A stretch of DNA of 64,000 bases from Alteromonas sp047556435 (GTDB lineage Bacteria; Pseudomonadota; Gammaproteobacteria; Enterobacterales; Alteromonadaceae), in the NCBI RefSeq assembly GCF_047556435.1, contig NZ_CP180210.1, positions 744,001 to 808,000 on the forward strand, in the 5' to 3' direction. A program made the translations under genes and the position numbers. Below the pieces are notes generated by a model, which saw only the letters and a program-made list of their open reading frames with translations, did not search any database and was not told the origin of the DNA. Position 1 is the first letter of the stretch, and each line of letters opens with the position of its first letter. Positions 35,446 to 44,843 of the stretch are shown here, in pieces.

Positions 35446-36479
35446 ATGGTATTTCGATGCGCCGCATTGCTAAGCGCAACTGGTGGAATGTATGGCGTAA
35501 CCGCGTATTCACAAGCGCAGGCTGCTGAGATTGGTGTCAGTACCGTAGTTGATACATCGTACTTTGAATCCAGTGACAACAACTACGAATGGATCACCCG
35601 GGGCTAGTGGAAATCTCACTGGTTGGAGACATCGGTGCGTTTGACTACTTCATAAGCGGGCAGGTGCTCGAAGGTAAAAACGCCTCTACCGAAATAGGCG
35701 ATATTCAGGTGGCGTCTAATATTGATGCCGGAGAATTCAGCAAACTCTATGAATACTGGCTGAGTTATGAGTTTGCGTCACTGGATGGCGTGATGACAGT
35801 TGGGCAAATGGACCTGAATAACAAGTTTGCTTATGCCGACAATGCCAGTGAATTTCTGAATTCTTCGATGGGGATAAGCCCAACTATATTTACCGTTCCT
35901 ACCTACCCGGAACCCGCCTTGTCGCTGGTATACGAACAGCATTTGGGGGCAAACTACTCTCTCGCCGGAACCGTGAGTGCTGGAGCCGGCAACGATGATT
36001 TTTCCGACTTGTTTTATATGTTGGAGTGGCGTTATCACTCTGACACTATCGGCCTGAAAGCGGGTGGCTGGCATCATACCGGTGAACTGACGGCCCTGGA
36101 CGGTCATATTGAGGATAGCAGTGAAGGCTGGTATGCCGTGCTGGAAGGGCAGCTAACAAGTATGCCGGTAGGTTACTATGCACAGTATGGATATACCGAT
36201 AAACGGTTAACGGAAATTACGCAACATGTTGGGGCTGGCATTACCGCCCGCCATTTTTTGCTGAATCATAATGCCGTAACTGGCGTAGGGGTAACGGCTG
36301 CCAGGCTCAGCGAATTAACCGATACTCAAAGGCGTTGGGAGACTGTTGCTGAGGTGTTTGTTAAGTTTCAAATCAACGACGCGCTCTCGCTAAAGCCTGA
36401 CATTCAGTACGTGATGTCGCCAGCCGGGGATGATCGAAACGTCTGGGTGAGTACGCTGCGTGTCGCGCTGTCATTTTAG
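35446..36479 (+). pseudogene. Outer-membrane porin (OprB-like), broken by a frameshift
   Basis: A signal-peptide-bearing frame starts at ATG 35446 (AALLSATGGMYGVTAYSQAQA, then EIGVSTVVDTSYF) and stops at TAG 35605-35607. The frame one base earlier continues from about 35589 to 36479 with 280 residues of alternating strands, ending in an aromatic residue (LRVALSF), the mark of an outer-membrane barrel. A one-base deletion in the CCCGGGG run at 35597-35603 would explain the break; adding a base there joins the two parts. It resembles carbohydrate-selective porins, but the family call is tentative. A sequencing error is also possible. Confidence 0.7.
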
Positions 36480-36508
36480 TACGTTAAAGCACAGCAAGTA
36501 ACCATGGC

Positions 36509-37453
36509 CTACAGTGCGCCGGAAAGTTGCAACATCCCATAACCGACTATGGTAACGGGCAACGAAAATACGGTAGTGATCACAATGATACTTGCTGCCA
36601 GACGGGCGTCCCCGCCCACGCCTTTTGTCATTACATAGCTGGCGGCAGCAGTAGGGGATACGCAGAGCAGGTAAACGACACCCAACGACGTACCCCGCAC
36701 CCCGAATGCGTAACAGGAAAGTGTAATTACCAGTGGGTATAGTAAGCATTTACTTATTGTACTTATGACGATATTCCTGGCATCACCGCCTACAGAACGA
36801 AACTTCAGCGATGCACCAGTGCATAGTAGCGCCAGTGGCAATGTCAGTTGTGCGAAGTAGTTGCCAGTGCTTACCGCAAACTCCGGTAACGGTATTTGCC
36901 AGTAGGACAGGGGCAGAGCCAGTAAAATGGAGATAATCAGCGGGTTGGTGACTATACCCGCTAAATGCTGCATGAGTGAGCGCTTTGTCGGTAGGTAAAC
37001 ATTAAGAATGAATACTGACAATACGTTAAAAAGAAGTGTAACCACGCCAAGGATCACGGCTGCTAGCGCCAGACCTTCCGGACCATAGAGGTTATCGCAG
37101 TATGCCAGCCCAATAATACCCATGTTGGCCCGAAAGCCACCCTGGATGACGACTCCCCGTGCTGCTTTCGGCTGGACGGTGTGATGAACGAGTATTGTCA
37201 GAGCAATGAAAAATACCAGCGTTGCGATCAGTGTCGCACCCAGCAGTTCTGGGCTGGCGGTCTGTGAGAAATCTGCCTGGCTGATAGACAAAAACAACAG
37301 CGCAGGTAACGCGACGTTAAATACCAGCTTTGAACCTGAAGCAACAAAAGCGTCGTCCAGTAACCCCGCCCGAAACAACAGATAACCGGTCGCCAGCAGA
37401 ACCAGAACCGGGCCTGTAACATTAAGAGCAAAATAGAGTGTTTCGGTATTCAT
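36509..37453 (-). CDS. AEC family transporter (auxin efflux carrier type)
   Basis: 314 residues with about ten hydrophobic segments in two groups of five, as in the AEC/BART family of permeases. The VFNVALPALLFLSIS and LPLALLCTGASL segments, with short polar breaks in helices 4 and 9, match the family. AEC proteins carry small organic acids or malonate-like substrates; nothing nearby identifies the cargo. It is convergent with the broken porin gene. Confidence 0.85.
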   Translation of the reverse strand: MNTETLYFALNVTGPVLVLLATGYLLFRAGLLDDAFVASGSKLVFNVALPALLFLSISQADFSQTASPELLGATLIATLVFFIALTILVHHTVQPKAARGVVIQGGFRANMGIIGLAYCDNLYGPEGLALAAVILGVVTLLFNVLSVFILNVYLPTKRSLMQHLAGIVTNPLIISILLALPLSYWQIPLPEFAVSTGNYFAQLTLPLALLCTGASLKFRSVGGDARNIVISTISKCLLYPLVITLSCYAFGVRGTSLGVVYLLCVSPTAAASYVMTKGVGGDARLAASIIVITTVFSLPVTIVGYGMLQLSGAL

Positions 37454-37650
37454 GACTAATCAGAAGATCCTATGCTGGTAAAACGTCTGACACACTGACT
37501 TTGCGGTAAAGGGGAAAACCATCTGACTGTGTGTGGTTTAGCGATAACTTACCGGAATAAGTGAACAATTTCTTCACTCGCGCGAATAAACTGAGAAGGA
37601 AACGCGACAGGAGCAGGTTCGGTGTCGTGTCATCATCAGGGGGAAGAGAC

Positions 37651-38325
37651 ATGTTATCGCGTACAGATTTGAGTCTGAAGCACATCATATTGCTCGGTGT
37701 TTTTTGCGGGCTAGCGTGGTTGTTTATCGAGCTGGCCATAGTCATCAGTACCACAGAAACCGTGCAGCTTGATCGCAATATTTTGTTGCTGCTACGGGAG
37801 CCTGGCGATGTGACTAACCCTATCGGTCCGACCTGGTTGGAGGAAATGATGCGCGATGTTACTGCGCTGGGTAGCAACTGGATTTTGTTTTTTCTGGTTC
37901 TGATCGCTACGGTCTATCTGAAACTTGTTAACCAAAGCAGGCTGGCTATATTGCTTGTTACCGCTATCGTCACTGGGTTTATTGTGGCTTTCTCGCTAAA
38001 GCACGGTATTGACAGGCCACGTCCTGATCTTGTGTCGCATGGCACGATGGTATACACAGCCAGTTTTCCTTCTGCACACGCGATGATGTCGACGCTGGTA
38101 TACTTTACGCTGGCAGCATTGTTATCTCAGTCACAGGCGAGACGGAGAGTGAAGTTGTTGCTATACATCTGTGCGGGCTTTCTGGCCCTTTGGGTAGGCT
38201 CCAGCCGGGTATATCTTGGGGTACACTGGCCTTCAGACGTCATTGCCGGGTGGTGCGCCGGTGGATTCTGGGCGCTGTTGTTCTATTATCTGGCGACGCG
38301 TTTATCGTTAAAAGAGAAGCTGTAG
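37651..38325 (+). CDS. PAP2 family membrane phosphatase
   Basis: 224 residues from the ATG at 37651, with GGGGAAGAG just upstream. Six membrane segments are visible. The three phosphatase motifs are KHGIDRPRP, FPSAHAM (the usual PSGH reads PSAH) and SRVYLGVHWPSDV, giving the catalytic His and Arg. Members dephosphorylate lipid phosphates such as undecaprenyl pyrophosphate, phosphatidylglycerophosphate or phosphatidate at the outer face of the inner membrane. Which lipid applies here is unknown. Confidence 0.88.
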   Translation: MLSRTDLSLKHIILLGVFCGLAWLFIELAIVISTTETVQLDRNILLLLREPGDVTNPIGPTWLEEMMRDVTALGSNWILFFLVLIATVYLKLVNQSRLAILLVTAIVTGFIVAFSLKHGIDRPRPDLVSHGTMVYTASFPSAHAMMSTLVYFTLAALLSQSQARRRVKLLLYICAGFLALWVGSSRVYLGVHWPSDVIAGWCAGGFWALLFYYLATRLSLKEKL

Positions 38326-38390
38326 TGAGCACAAGTCATACCCTGTGTTCTGACTTTTTCCTGGTGCTGTCACACGGTAGGGGATAAAAA

Positions 38391-38948
38391 ATGGGCTTAA
38401 CCTGGGAGCAGCAAACCGCAGCCTTACTGGCAAATGATGCACACAGAATGACGTGTCTACAGGTCGCGCGTTCACTACAACTGCCTGACTGGTATATTGG
38501 CGCTGGCTTTCTGCGTAATGCCATTTGGGATGCCTGCCATCCGCACACCGCTTCAACACCGCTGAATGATATCGATCTGGTGTACTTCGATGCCGAAGAT
38601 AAAACGCCATCGCGCGACAGTATGCTGGAAGCTCGTGCTTGCGAGCGGTTAGCTGTGCCGTGGGAGATTCGCAATCAGGCCAGAATGCATGAAAAGCATG
38701 GCAATTCACCTTATCACAATACCGCGCATGCGATTGCGCACTGGGTTGAAGTGCCGACTTGTGTGGGTGTAAGGCTGAATGACGATGACACCCTGACCTT
38801 TACTGCGCCTTTTGGCTTGGGGGAAAACTGGTCATGTAAGGTCAGAATGAATCCGGAGGTACCTCGCCCAGAGGCTTATAAAAAACGGGTGAACGACAAG
38901 CGGTGGGCCGAGCACTGGCCTCGTCTGGTATTTGACGACATACCCTGA
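38391..38948 (+). CDS. Nucleotidyltransferase-family protein (DUF925-like)
   Basis: 185 residues. The glycine-rich GAGFLRNAIWD and the acidic LNDIDLVYFD (D-x-D) match the NTP_transf_6 group of the polymerase-beta-like nucleotidyltransferases. The conserved C-terminal PRPEAYKKRVNDKRWAEHWPRL is also typical. Substrate and biological role are unknown for the family. It begins 65 bases after the PAP2 gene and may be cotranscribed. Confidence 0.8.
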   Translation: MGLTWEQQTAALLANDAHRMTCLQVARSLQLPDWYIGAGFLRNAIWDACHPHTASTPLNDIDLVYFDAEDKTPSRDSMLEARACERLAVPWEIRNQARMHEKHGNSPYHNTAHAIAHWVEVPTCVGVRLNDDDTLTFTAPFGLGENWSCKVRMNPEVPRPEAYKKRVNDKRWAEHWPRLVFDDIP

Positions 38949-39007
38949 ACGTAAGAATGTGAGAAGCGTTACCTGGTTCTATGAGAGGTCACCTACGCCT
39001 GAGCAGC

Positions 39008-39295
39008 TCAGGTTCTCACCACCTTCAGAAACCAACCGACGAAAACAGATACCAGTAAGCCGAAAAAGGATACCAGTGCTGTGATATACATCAGGTAACT
39101 GGTCAGGTCTGGTTCCTGGCCAGTTTTTGCGGCCGTCAACATGCCGGATGCCTGGAAAATATATAGCGCTGCAACAGACAGCAACAAGATAACCGCGGTC
39201 GACATGAGCGTCGCTTTCCAGAAAGTGCGAGGCGCATTCCAGTGAATGATGCCTGCCACTAAAACAGACAAACCGGTAAGTAAATATGGAACCAC
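39008..39295 (-). CDS. Small membrane protein, 95 aa, function unknown
   Basis: A GTG start at 39295 has GAGG five bases upstream. Three hydrophobic segments are visible (about 4-20, 30-50 and 68-92). No charged or Cys motif suggests an activity. It lies alone between a convergent nucleotidyltransferase gene and an upstream esterase-like gene on the same strand, separated by nearly 200 bases. Confidence 0.6.
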   Translation of the reverse strand: MVPYLLTGLSVLVAGIIHWNAPRTFWKATLMSTAVILLLSVAALYIFQASGMLTAAKTGQEPDLTSYLMYITALVSFFGLLVSVFVGWFLKVVRT

Positions 39296-39490
39296 GACAA
39301 CCTCGTTAGCGTTTACTGGTAGATTTCGTTAAACAAGCGGATCGCGATCAGGACGACGTTGCTCCGACTGTGCCGTATCATAGTACCGCAGGATGAGCGG
39401 GCTTTCAAAACCATGAAGGTAGTAAACAGTGTGATTGCAGCAGCATTTGTTTCGGTTCACGCCTGTCGTGTTGATAAATAAGGGATCTTC

Positions 39491-40660
39491 CTAGTTAGCT
39501 TCCGCTGTGCTCTGCCCCTGACTTTGCGTTTTCAGGTGAGAGCGTAACGTCTTAAGGTAAGCCTGCATCTTTTTAACGTGCCAGGTGCGACGGTTTTCTG
39601 TGGCCAGTGCCACCGCCCGTTGTTGTGAAACGATGGCTTTATCCAGTTTGTCTGCCTGAAGTTGTGCACGGGCGAGGTTGTACCAACTGTAAGCGTCATT
39701 GGGAAAGTGGGTGGCTACCTCAGTAAAAAACGATAATGCGTCATTCGTGCGGTTATTTTCCAGCAACCAGTTTCCCCTATTCTGCAGGCTGAGAAAAGGC
39801 GACAACGTTACACCGTATTTTTCTTTCGATAACCGTGCTACCTCCCTGATAATGGCAGTCATACCTTTCGCGCTCACTGCAGAGTTACCAGGCAGGCCGT
39901 TATTTGCCTCATCAAACACCCATTCCAATCCGTCCAGTAATGTACGGACCGGGAAGCTCATAAACGCGTGGCCGGTAAGATCCTGATAACGACTGTGCAG
40001 TGGCCGGATGTTGGCAAGCATGTCGCGCAATTCGGTGATGTCGTTCATCGTATGCGCGGTTTTTATCTGGCTGTCGGCACAACTTAACAACACGTACCGG
40101 TAAGGCGGGATGTTGTCTGCTTTATCCACTATATCCGAGAGAACGTGATTGAAGTTGTCTTTTAACTCAGGGCAACCAATAAAATAAGCCTGAAAAGATT
40201 GCGGATGATTCACCAGCATAGACAGGCCGATGGTGCCGTTATGTCTGAAGCCATTAAACATACGAAATCCAGTTAACCGATATTGCTTTTCCAGCGCAGG
40301 TAACAGGCGGTAAGCAATAAAATCGGCCAGCGGTGTTGCTTTCTTTTCAGGGGCAAACAGCATTCCGCTGCGATTTCCAGGCTCAGGCGTTACAATAATA
40401 GTAGAGGGCCAGGGCGTATTCCCATTGTGGCTCAGCCAGAACTGCAGGCCTTCCAGATATCGCCCTGCCAGGGGATGGTAGTCGAACAATAAATGGTAGC
40501 GTTGATCACCCTGCGGGTCATACGTGTCCGGCAGATACACCGTGAAGTTCAGAGGGGCATCGATACTGTCGTGATGAAGCGTAAGCGTTTCGGTTTTCGA
40601 CACCGCAAGTGGCGGGAATATCAGTAGCAGTGCTGACAGAAATACAGGCCAAATTTTCAT
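39491..40660 (-). CDS. Exported alpha/beta-hydrolase-fold (putative esterase) with TPR tail, nucleophile missing
   Basis: 389 residues with a signal peptide (VFLSALLLIFPPLAVS) and an AAGGAACG ribosome site. Residues 25-260 follow the putative-esterase family related to Fes/IroE and antigen-85-like enzymes (LNFTVYLPDTYDPQ, then LLPALEKQYR). The nucleophile elbow, normally G-x-S-x-G, here reads FNGFRHNGTIG, with Arg139 where Ser would be. The His-bearing LTGHAFMSFP remains. Residues 300-370 form TPR-like repeats (AYSWYNLARAQLQADKLDKA). It may be a non-catalytic binding protein. Confidence 0.7.
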   Translation of the reverse strand: MKIWPVFLSALLLIFPPLAVSKTETLTLHHDSIDAPLNFTVYLPDTYDPQGDQRYHLLFDYHPLAGRYLEGLQFWLSHNGNTPWPSTIIVTPEPGNRSGMLFAPEKKATPLADFIAYRLLPALEKQYRLTGFRMFNGFRHNGTIGLSMLVNHPQSFQAYFIGCPELKDNFNHVLSDIVDKADNIPPYRYVLLSCADSQIKTAHTMNDITELRDMLANIRPLHSRYQDLTGHAFMSFPVRTLLDGLEWVFDEANNGLPGNSAVSAKGMTAIIREVARLSKEKYGVTLSPFLSLQNRGNWLLENNRTNDALSFFTEVATHFPNDAYSWYNLARAQLQADKLDKAIVSQQRAVALATENRRTWHVKKMQAYLKTLRSHLKTQSQGQSTAEAN

Positions 40661-40771
40661 AGCGTTCCTTGCGGCTTTTTTGGCAGATTAACAAACTGTT
40701 AAAAGATTTTCATCAGCGATGGTGATAGAATCGCCGCCCGTTTTTTAACCATATATAAGAATTGGATATAC

Positions 40772-42337
40772 ATGTTTGACATCATTACCAATCGCGACAG
40801 CAATGTGAAAAATGATGTGCTGTCGGGAATTACCGTTGCACTTGCGTTAGTGCCTGAGGCGGTAGCGTTCGCATTTGTGGCGGGCGTAGAACCCATGATT
40901 GGCCTGTATGCGGCATTTATCATGGGGTTGATAACCTCTGCCATTGGCGGGCGTCCGGGAATGATTTCCGGTGCTACCGGTGCTATGGCCGTGGTTATGG
41001 TGGCACTGGTTGCCGAGCATGGCGTGCAATATTTATTTGCTGCGGTGTTATTGGCGGGTGTGCTGCAAATCCTCTGCGGCATATTCCGGCTGGGTAAGTT
41101 TATCCGGCTGGTGCCGTATCCGGTCATGCTGGGCTTTGTAAACGGCCTTGCAATTGTGATTTTCCTCGCTCAGCTCGGCCAGTTTAAAGTGGTCAACGCC
41201 ATGGGCGATTTGCAATGGATGCAGGGAACAATGCTTTACTGGATGCTGGGACTGGTGGCACTTACCATGGCCATTATCTATTTGCTGCCTAAGCTGACTA
41301 CGGCCGTGCCTGCTTCGCTGGTGGCGATTGTCACAGTTACGTTGCTGGTGCACGGGCTTGATTTGGAAGCCCGCACGGTTATCGACTTTGTCAGGGATTT
41401 GCTACCGGCTGATCAGAAAGATACCGCTACACTGGCCGGCGAACTGCCGAGTTTTGCTATCCCCATGGTGCCATTCACCTGGGAGACCCTCATGATTATC
41501 TTACCCACGGCAGTAATTTTATGTCTGGTAGGTTTGATTGAGTCGCTGCTGACACTGACCTTAATTGACGAGATGACCAATACCCGTGGTCGCGGTAACA
41601 AAGAATGTATTGGTCAGGGTGTGGCAAATACAGTAAACGGCTTTTTCGGTGGCATGGGCGGTTGCGCCATGATTGGCCAGAGTATGATTAATATTAATTC
41701 CGGTGGCCGTGGCCGACTGTCGGGGATCACCGCAGCGCTGGTTCTGCTTGGCTTTATCCTGTTTGCTGCGCCACTGATTGAGATGATCCCGCTGGCTGCA
41801 CTGGTAGGTGTCATGTTTGTGGTGGTTATTGCAACCTTTGAATGGGCGTCCTTCCGCATTATTCGCGGTGTGAACAAAGAGGATGCCTTTGTGCTGTTCC
41901 TGGTGACCGCTGTTACAGTGATTGCTGACCTGGCCATTGCGGTTGTGGTTGGTGTAATTGTTTCGGCGCTGGTATTTGCCTGGAAGCATGCGCGTCATAT
42001 CGAGGTGAAAAGTCATATCGATAATGATGGCTGGAAAGTCTATGACCTGGAAGGTCCGCTGTTCTTTGGTTCTGTTACGCACTTCAAAGACCTTTTCGAT
42101 GTCGCAAACGATCCTGAAGATGTGGTGATTGATTTTCAAAACTCCCGTATCTGGGATTCATCTGGCATCGATGCACTGGATACCCTGGCTGATAAATACG
42201 AAGAGCGGGGCAAAAAGCTGCATATTCGTCATATCAGCTCTGAGTGTCGTGGATTGCTTCGCAAAGCCGGTAAGTTCGTTGAAATGAACGTTAACGAGGA
42301 CCCTCGTTACCGCGTCGCCACTGACGAGCTGGCGTAA
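40772..42337 (+). CDS. SulP family inorganic anion transporter with STAS domain
   Basis: 521 residues. The membrane part (about 1-405) starts with the SulP signature LSGITVALALVPEAVAFA and contains GATGAMAVVMVAL and MGGCAMIGQSMININSGGRGRLSG. The C-terminal STAS domain (about 420-515) has the IWDSSGIDALDTL motif. Relatives carry sulfate or bicarbonate; the NSGGRGRLSG variant is common in bicarbonate/anion carriers of marine bacteria, but the substrate is not settled. It is monocistronic with a strong terminator. Confidence 0.9.
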   Translation: MFDIITNRDSNVKNDVLSGITVALALVPEAVAFAFVAGVEPMIGLYAAFIMGLITSAIGGRPGMISGATGAMAVVMVALVAEHGVQYLFAAVLLAGVLQILCGIFRLGKFIRLVPYPVMLGFVNGLAIVIFLAQLGQFKVVNAMGDLQWMQGTMLYWMLGLVALTMAIIYLLPKLTTAVPASLVAIVTVTLLVHGLDLEARTVIDFVRDLLPADQKDTATLAGELPSFAIPMVPFTWETLMIILPTAVILCLVGLIESLLTLTLIDEMTNTRGRGNKECIGQGVANTVNGFFGGMGGCAMIGQSMININSGGRGRLSGITAALVLLGFILFAAPLIEMIPLAALVGVMFVVVIATFEWASFRIIRGVNKEDAFVLFLVTAVTVIADLAIAVVVGVIVSALVFAWKHARHIEVKSHIDNDGWKVYDLEGPLFFGSVTHFKDLFDVANDPEDVVIDFQNSRIWDSSGIDALDTLADKYEERGKKLHIRHISSECRGLLRKAGKFVEMNVNEDPRYRVATDELA

Positions 42338-42351
42338 CTAAGTATGCCGAA

Positions 42352-42384
42352 AAGCCCGGATGCACATAGCATCCGGGCTTTTTT
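42352..42384 (+). terminator. Rho-independent terminator of the SulP gene
   Basis: Arms AAGCCCGGATGC and GCATCCGGGCTT with a five-base loop are followed by T residues. Confidence 0.9.
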
Positions 42385-42462
42385 GTGCCTGACAGCCGCC
42401 AAGCGTATAGGGTACACTCTGTACATCGCATTTATACCTACACGAACTGAACGCTTTCGCTT

Positions 42463-43452
42463 ATGTCGCACCCCTTTAGTGACTACATCAAGATCATCGG
42501 TAAAGGTAAGAAAGGCAGCCGCAGCCTGACCGAGCAAGAGGCTTTTGAGGCCATGGGAATGCTGCTGCGTGGTGAAGTGACCGGTGAACAGCGTGGGGCG
42601 TTTCTGATGCTGCTGCGCACGCAGGAAGAAACGCCGGCAGAAGTGACCGGGTTTCTGCGTGCCTGCCGCTTGCTGATTAATGACGATTTCCAGCGCTTGG
42701 GCGTACGCGTGGATATTGGTTGCTATGCGGGCAAGCGCAGACAGCTGCCCTGGTATCTGCTAGCCGTTGCCGTGCTGGCAAAGGTGGAAGGCCCGGTGCT
42801 GCTGCACGGCGCGCATGAGCCGGGCTCAGGCAGGCTTTATGCCAGCAAGGTGTTACCTGCGCTTGGTCTGCCAGTGGCAAGCGATATCGCTGAAGCGTCT
42901 TCAAGTTTGAAACGGTTTCAGGCGGCCTATCTCGATCTGGGCGACATTCTTCCTCCCCTGGACGCGGTGATAAAATTACGGGAGTGGTTTGGGCTGCGCT
43001 CTTGCGCCAATACACTGGCGCGTTTGTTAAACCCTTCGCTTGCACCTTTCGCTGTGCAAGGTGTGTATCACATGCATCTGGACTACAAGCATTGCCGCGT
43101 GAACGAGGCATTTCCTGACTATGATTCGCTGTGTTTTCGCGGTGACGGTGGCGATCCGGAAGTCAATGCAGAACGGGCTACTGATTTGCTCATTACACGT
43201 CGTGGCAGTACAGAGCTGATGACTTTTCCTGAGTCTTCGTCACGGTGGGCATTGAAAGATAAAGCAATGGACGTGCAAACCATGTTAGCGGTATGGCGCG
43301 GAGAAGCTACCCATGCTTATGGTAATCAGGCCATCCTTGCGACTCTCGCCAGTTTCTTAATGCTGACCCGCTCACTCTCCGTAGAAGCCGCAACTGTGCA
43401 GGCAAAGGCGTTGTGGGAGCAACGTGAAAGTACGGCTTTACCTTTTCACTGA
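42463..43452 (+). CDS. ybiB: TrpD2/YbiB family protein (anthranilate phosphoribosyltransferase-like)
   Basis: 329 residues. The N-terminal helical domain (LTEQEAFEAMGMLLRGEVTGEQRGAFLMLLR) is the glycosyltransferase family 3 dimerisation domain. The core lacks the full PRPP-binding GTGGD motif of TrpD and instead has the LLHGAHEPGSGRLYASKVL and CRVNEAFPDYDSLCFRGDGGD segments of YbiB/TrpD2. E. coli YbiB binds nucleic acids rather than making tryptophan. No trp genes are nearby, which supports TrpD2 over TrpD. Confidence 0.85.
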   Translation: MSHPFSDYIKIIGKGKKGSRSLTEQEAFEAMGMLLRGEVTGEQRGAFLMLLRTQEETPAEVTGFLRACRLLINDDFQRLGVRVDIGCYAGKRRQLPWYLLAVAVLAKVEGPVLLHGAHEPGSGRLYASKVLPALGLPVASDIAEASSSLKRFQAAYLDLGDILPPLDAVIKLREWFGLRSCANTLARLLNPSLAPFAVQGVYHMHLDYKHCRVNEAFPDYDSLCFRGDGGDPEVNAERATDLLITRRGSTELMTFPESSSRWALKDKAMDVQTMLAVWRGEATHAYGNQAILATLASFLMLTRSLSVEAATVQAKALWEQRESTALPFH

Positions 43453-43663
43453 TATCCAGCGTTTTTCAGGTGGACATTCTTCCTCAGGTGCCAGTTTTCA
43501 GTCCAGTTACTGAGCCTGACTGGCGTTAAGCGTGCAACTGCAAAATGTAATGAATTAGCGCTTTGTAAATGCCGGGTTTGCTCCTATACTCGCACGTCAA
43601 TGAGAGATGCCATTTTTCTGCATTTTCCCCGGTGATAAGCACTGTTTTTTTCAAGGATATGTT

Positions 43664-44146
43664 GTGAGTTACCCTCAGTTGCCACATGAAGTTGCCAGGC
43701 TTCAGGCGTTAGTCGATTTACAGATCCTGGATACGCCTCCTGAAGCGCGATTTGATGCTATTACCAGCGCTGCGCAGGATTATTTTAACAGTTCCTCCGC
43801 GTTAATTTCCTTAGTCGCTGAAGACCGGCAATGGTTCAAATCAAAGCAGGGGCTGGACGCAAAAGAAACACCCCGGAATATTTCGTTTTGCACGTACGCC
43901 ATCGCGGAGGAGTTTTACTTGCTGGTTCCCGACGCGTTGGCGGATGACCGGTTTGCCAATAATCCTCTGGTGAAAGGTGAGCCCTACATCAGAGCGTACG
44001 CCGGTGTGATTCTGCATTCCTCAGGAGGCTATGAAATTGGCACCCTGTGCGTGTTATTTGCGAAGGCCAGAACATTCAGCGAAGAAGATATCGCAATGCT
44101 GCAGCATTTTGGCAAGCTCGTCGAACGAGAACTTCACGGCAAGTAG
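43664..44146 (+). CDS. Stand-alone GAF domain protein
   Basis: 160 residues from GTG at 43664, chosen because AAGGA lies six bases upstream. The whole protein is one GAF domain with the common N-terminal LQILDTPPEARFDAITSAAQ and DRQWFKSKQGLDAKETPRNISFCTYAI. In signalling proteins this GAF type precedes kinase, GGDEF or EAL modules; here nothing follows. It may bind a small ligand and act through a partner. No partner gene is adjacent: TrpD2/YbiB is upstream and an HD protein is convergent. Confidence 0.8.
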   Translation: MSYPQLPHEVARLQALVDLQILDTPPEARFDAITSAAQDYFNSSSALISLVAEDRQWFKSKQGLDAKETPRNISFCTYAIAEEFYLLVPDALADDRFANNPLVKGEPYIRAYAGVILHSSGGYEIGTLCVLFAKARTFSEEDIAMLQHFGKLVERELHGK

Positions 44147-44181
44147 CTCAGTGTCGGGCCGGATAAGACCCGGCCTTGTGG

Positions 44182-44775
44182 TTATGCATCTTTAAGGTAG
44201 CCGCGCGCAACGGCAATGTCCGTCTGTTCAATAACATAGTGCCACAGCGCGGGTGCACTGAGTTCCAGATACGCATTTCTTTTTAGGATCTGGCTGCGTG
44301 AAATGCCGTGCCGGGCCCAGCTGCCACCGTTGGCTTTCATGTTCTGGAAGACGGGCAACACCCGGTCCATCGCTTTTGCGAACCGGGCATCTGGCGTTTC
44401 AGCATCTTCAAACTCCTGCCACATCTGACGCAGCTCTGTATTCAGGGGCGATGGCAACAGACCGAAAATACGATCGGCCGCCGCTTGCTCTCTGGCTTCC
44501 TGCTCATCGTGATGGGCATCACTGGCGAAGGCAAACATATCGCCGGCATCAATCTCCACCAGGTCGTGGATCAGGATCATTTGTACAACCCGGGCTATGT
44601 CGACGTCATCACCAGCAAAGCGAGACAAACTGGTAGCCATGAGTGCGACATGCCAGCTGTGTTCGGCGGAGTTTTCCTGACGGTCACCGTCTTCGGGTAT
44701 ACGAACCTGACGCTTTACCGCTTTAAGTTTGTCCAGTTCGCGGATAAAGTCACTGATTGCTGCTAGTTCGGTCAT
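44182..44775 (-). CDS. HD-domain phosphohydrolase (YfbR-like)
   Basis: 197 residues from the ATG at 44775 with GGAG eight bases upstream. HD-domain metal ligands are visible: His in ENSAEHSWHVALMA, the HD pair in LIHDLVEIDAGD, and Asp in PDARFAKAMDRVLPVF. The pattern matches the YfbR/5'-deoxynucleotidase-related HD group, though length and details do not prove nucleotidase activity. It follows dsbA on the same strand but a terminator separates them. Confidence 0.82.
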   Translation of the reverse strand: MTELAAISDFIRELDKLKAVKRQVRIPEDGDRQENSAEHSWHVALMATSLSRFAGDDVDIARVVQMILIHDLVEIDAGDMFAFASDAHHDEQEAREQAAADRIFGLLPSPLNTELRQMWQEFEDAETPDARFAKAMDRVLPVFQNMKANGGSWARHGISRSQILKRNAYLELSAPALWHYVIEQTDIAVARGYLKDA

Positions 44776-44797
44776 AATACTACTCCATAAAAAACAA

Positions 44798-44823
44798 AAA
44801 ACGCGCCATGTGCGGCGCGTTTT
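44798..44823 (-). terminator. Rho-independent terminator of dsbA
   Basis: On the minus strand, arms AACGCGCC and GGCGCGTT are followed by two T-rich runs, just after the dsbA stop and before the HD gene. Confidence 0.8.
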
Positions 44824-44843
44824 ATACTCTCTGCTAGCGCTGC

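Noticed and set aside
37470..37877. 135-aa minus-strand frame, Ser-rich
   Set aside because: Antisense to the PAP2 gene start region; low-complexity shadow.
41561..42139. 192-aa His/Asn-rich minus-strand frame
   Set aside because: Antisense to the SulP gene; the composition is that of a shadow of membrane and STAS codons.
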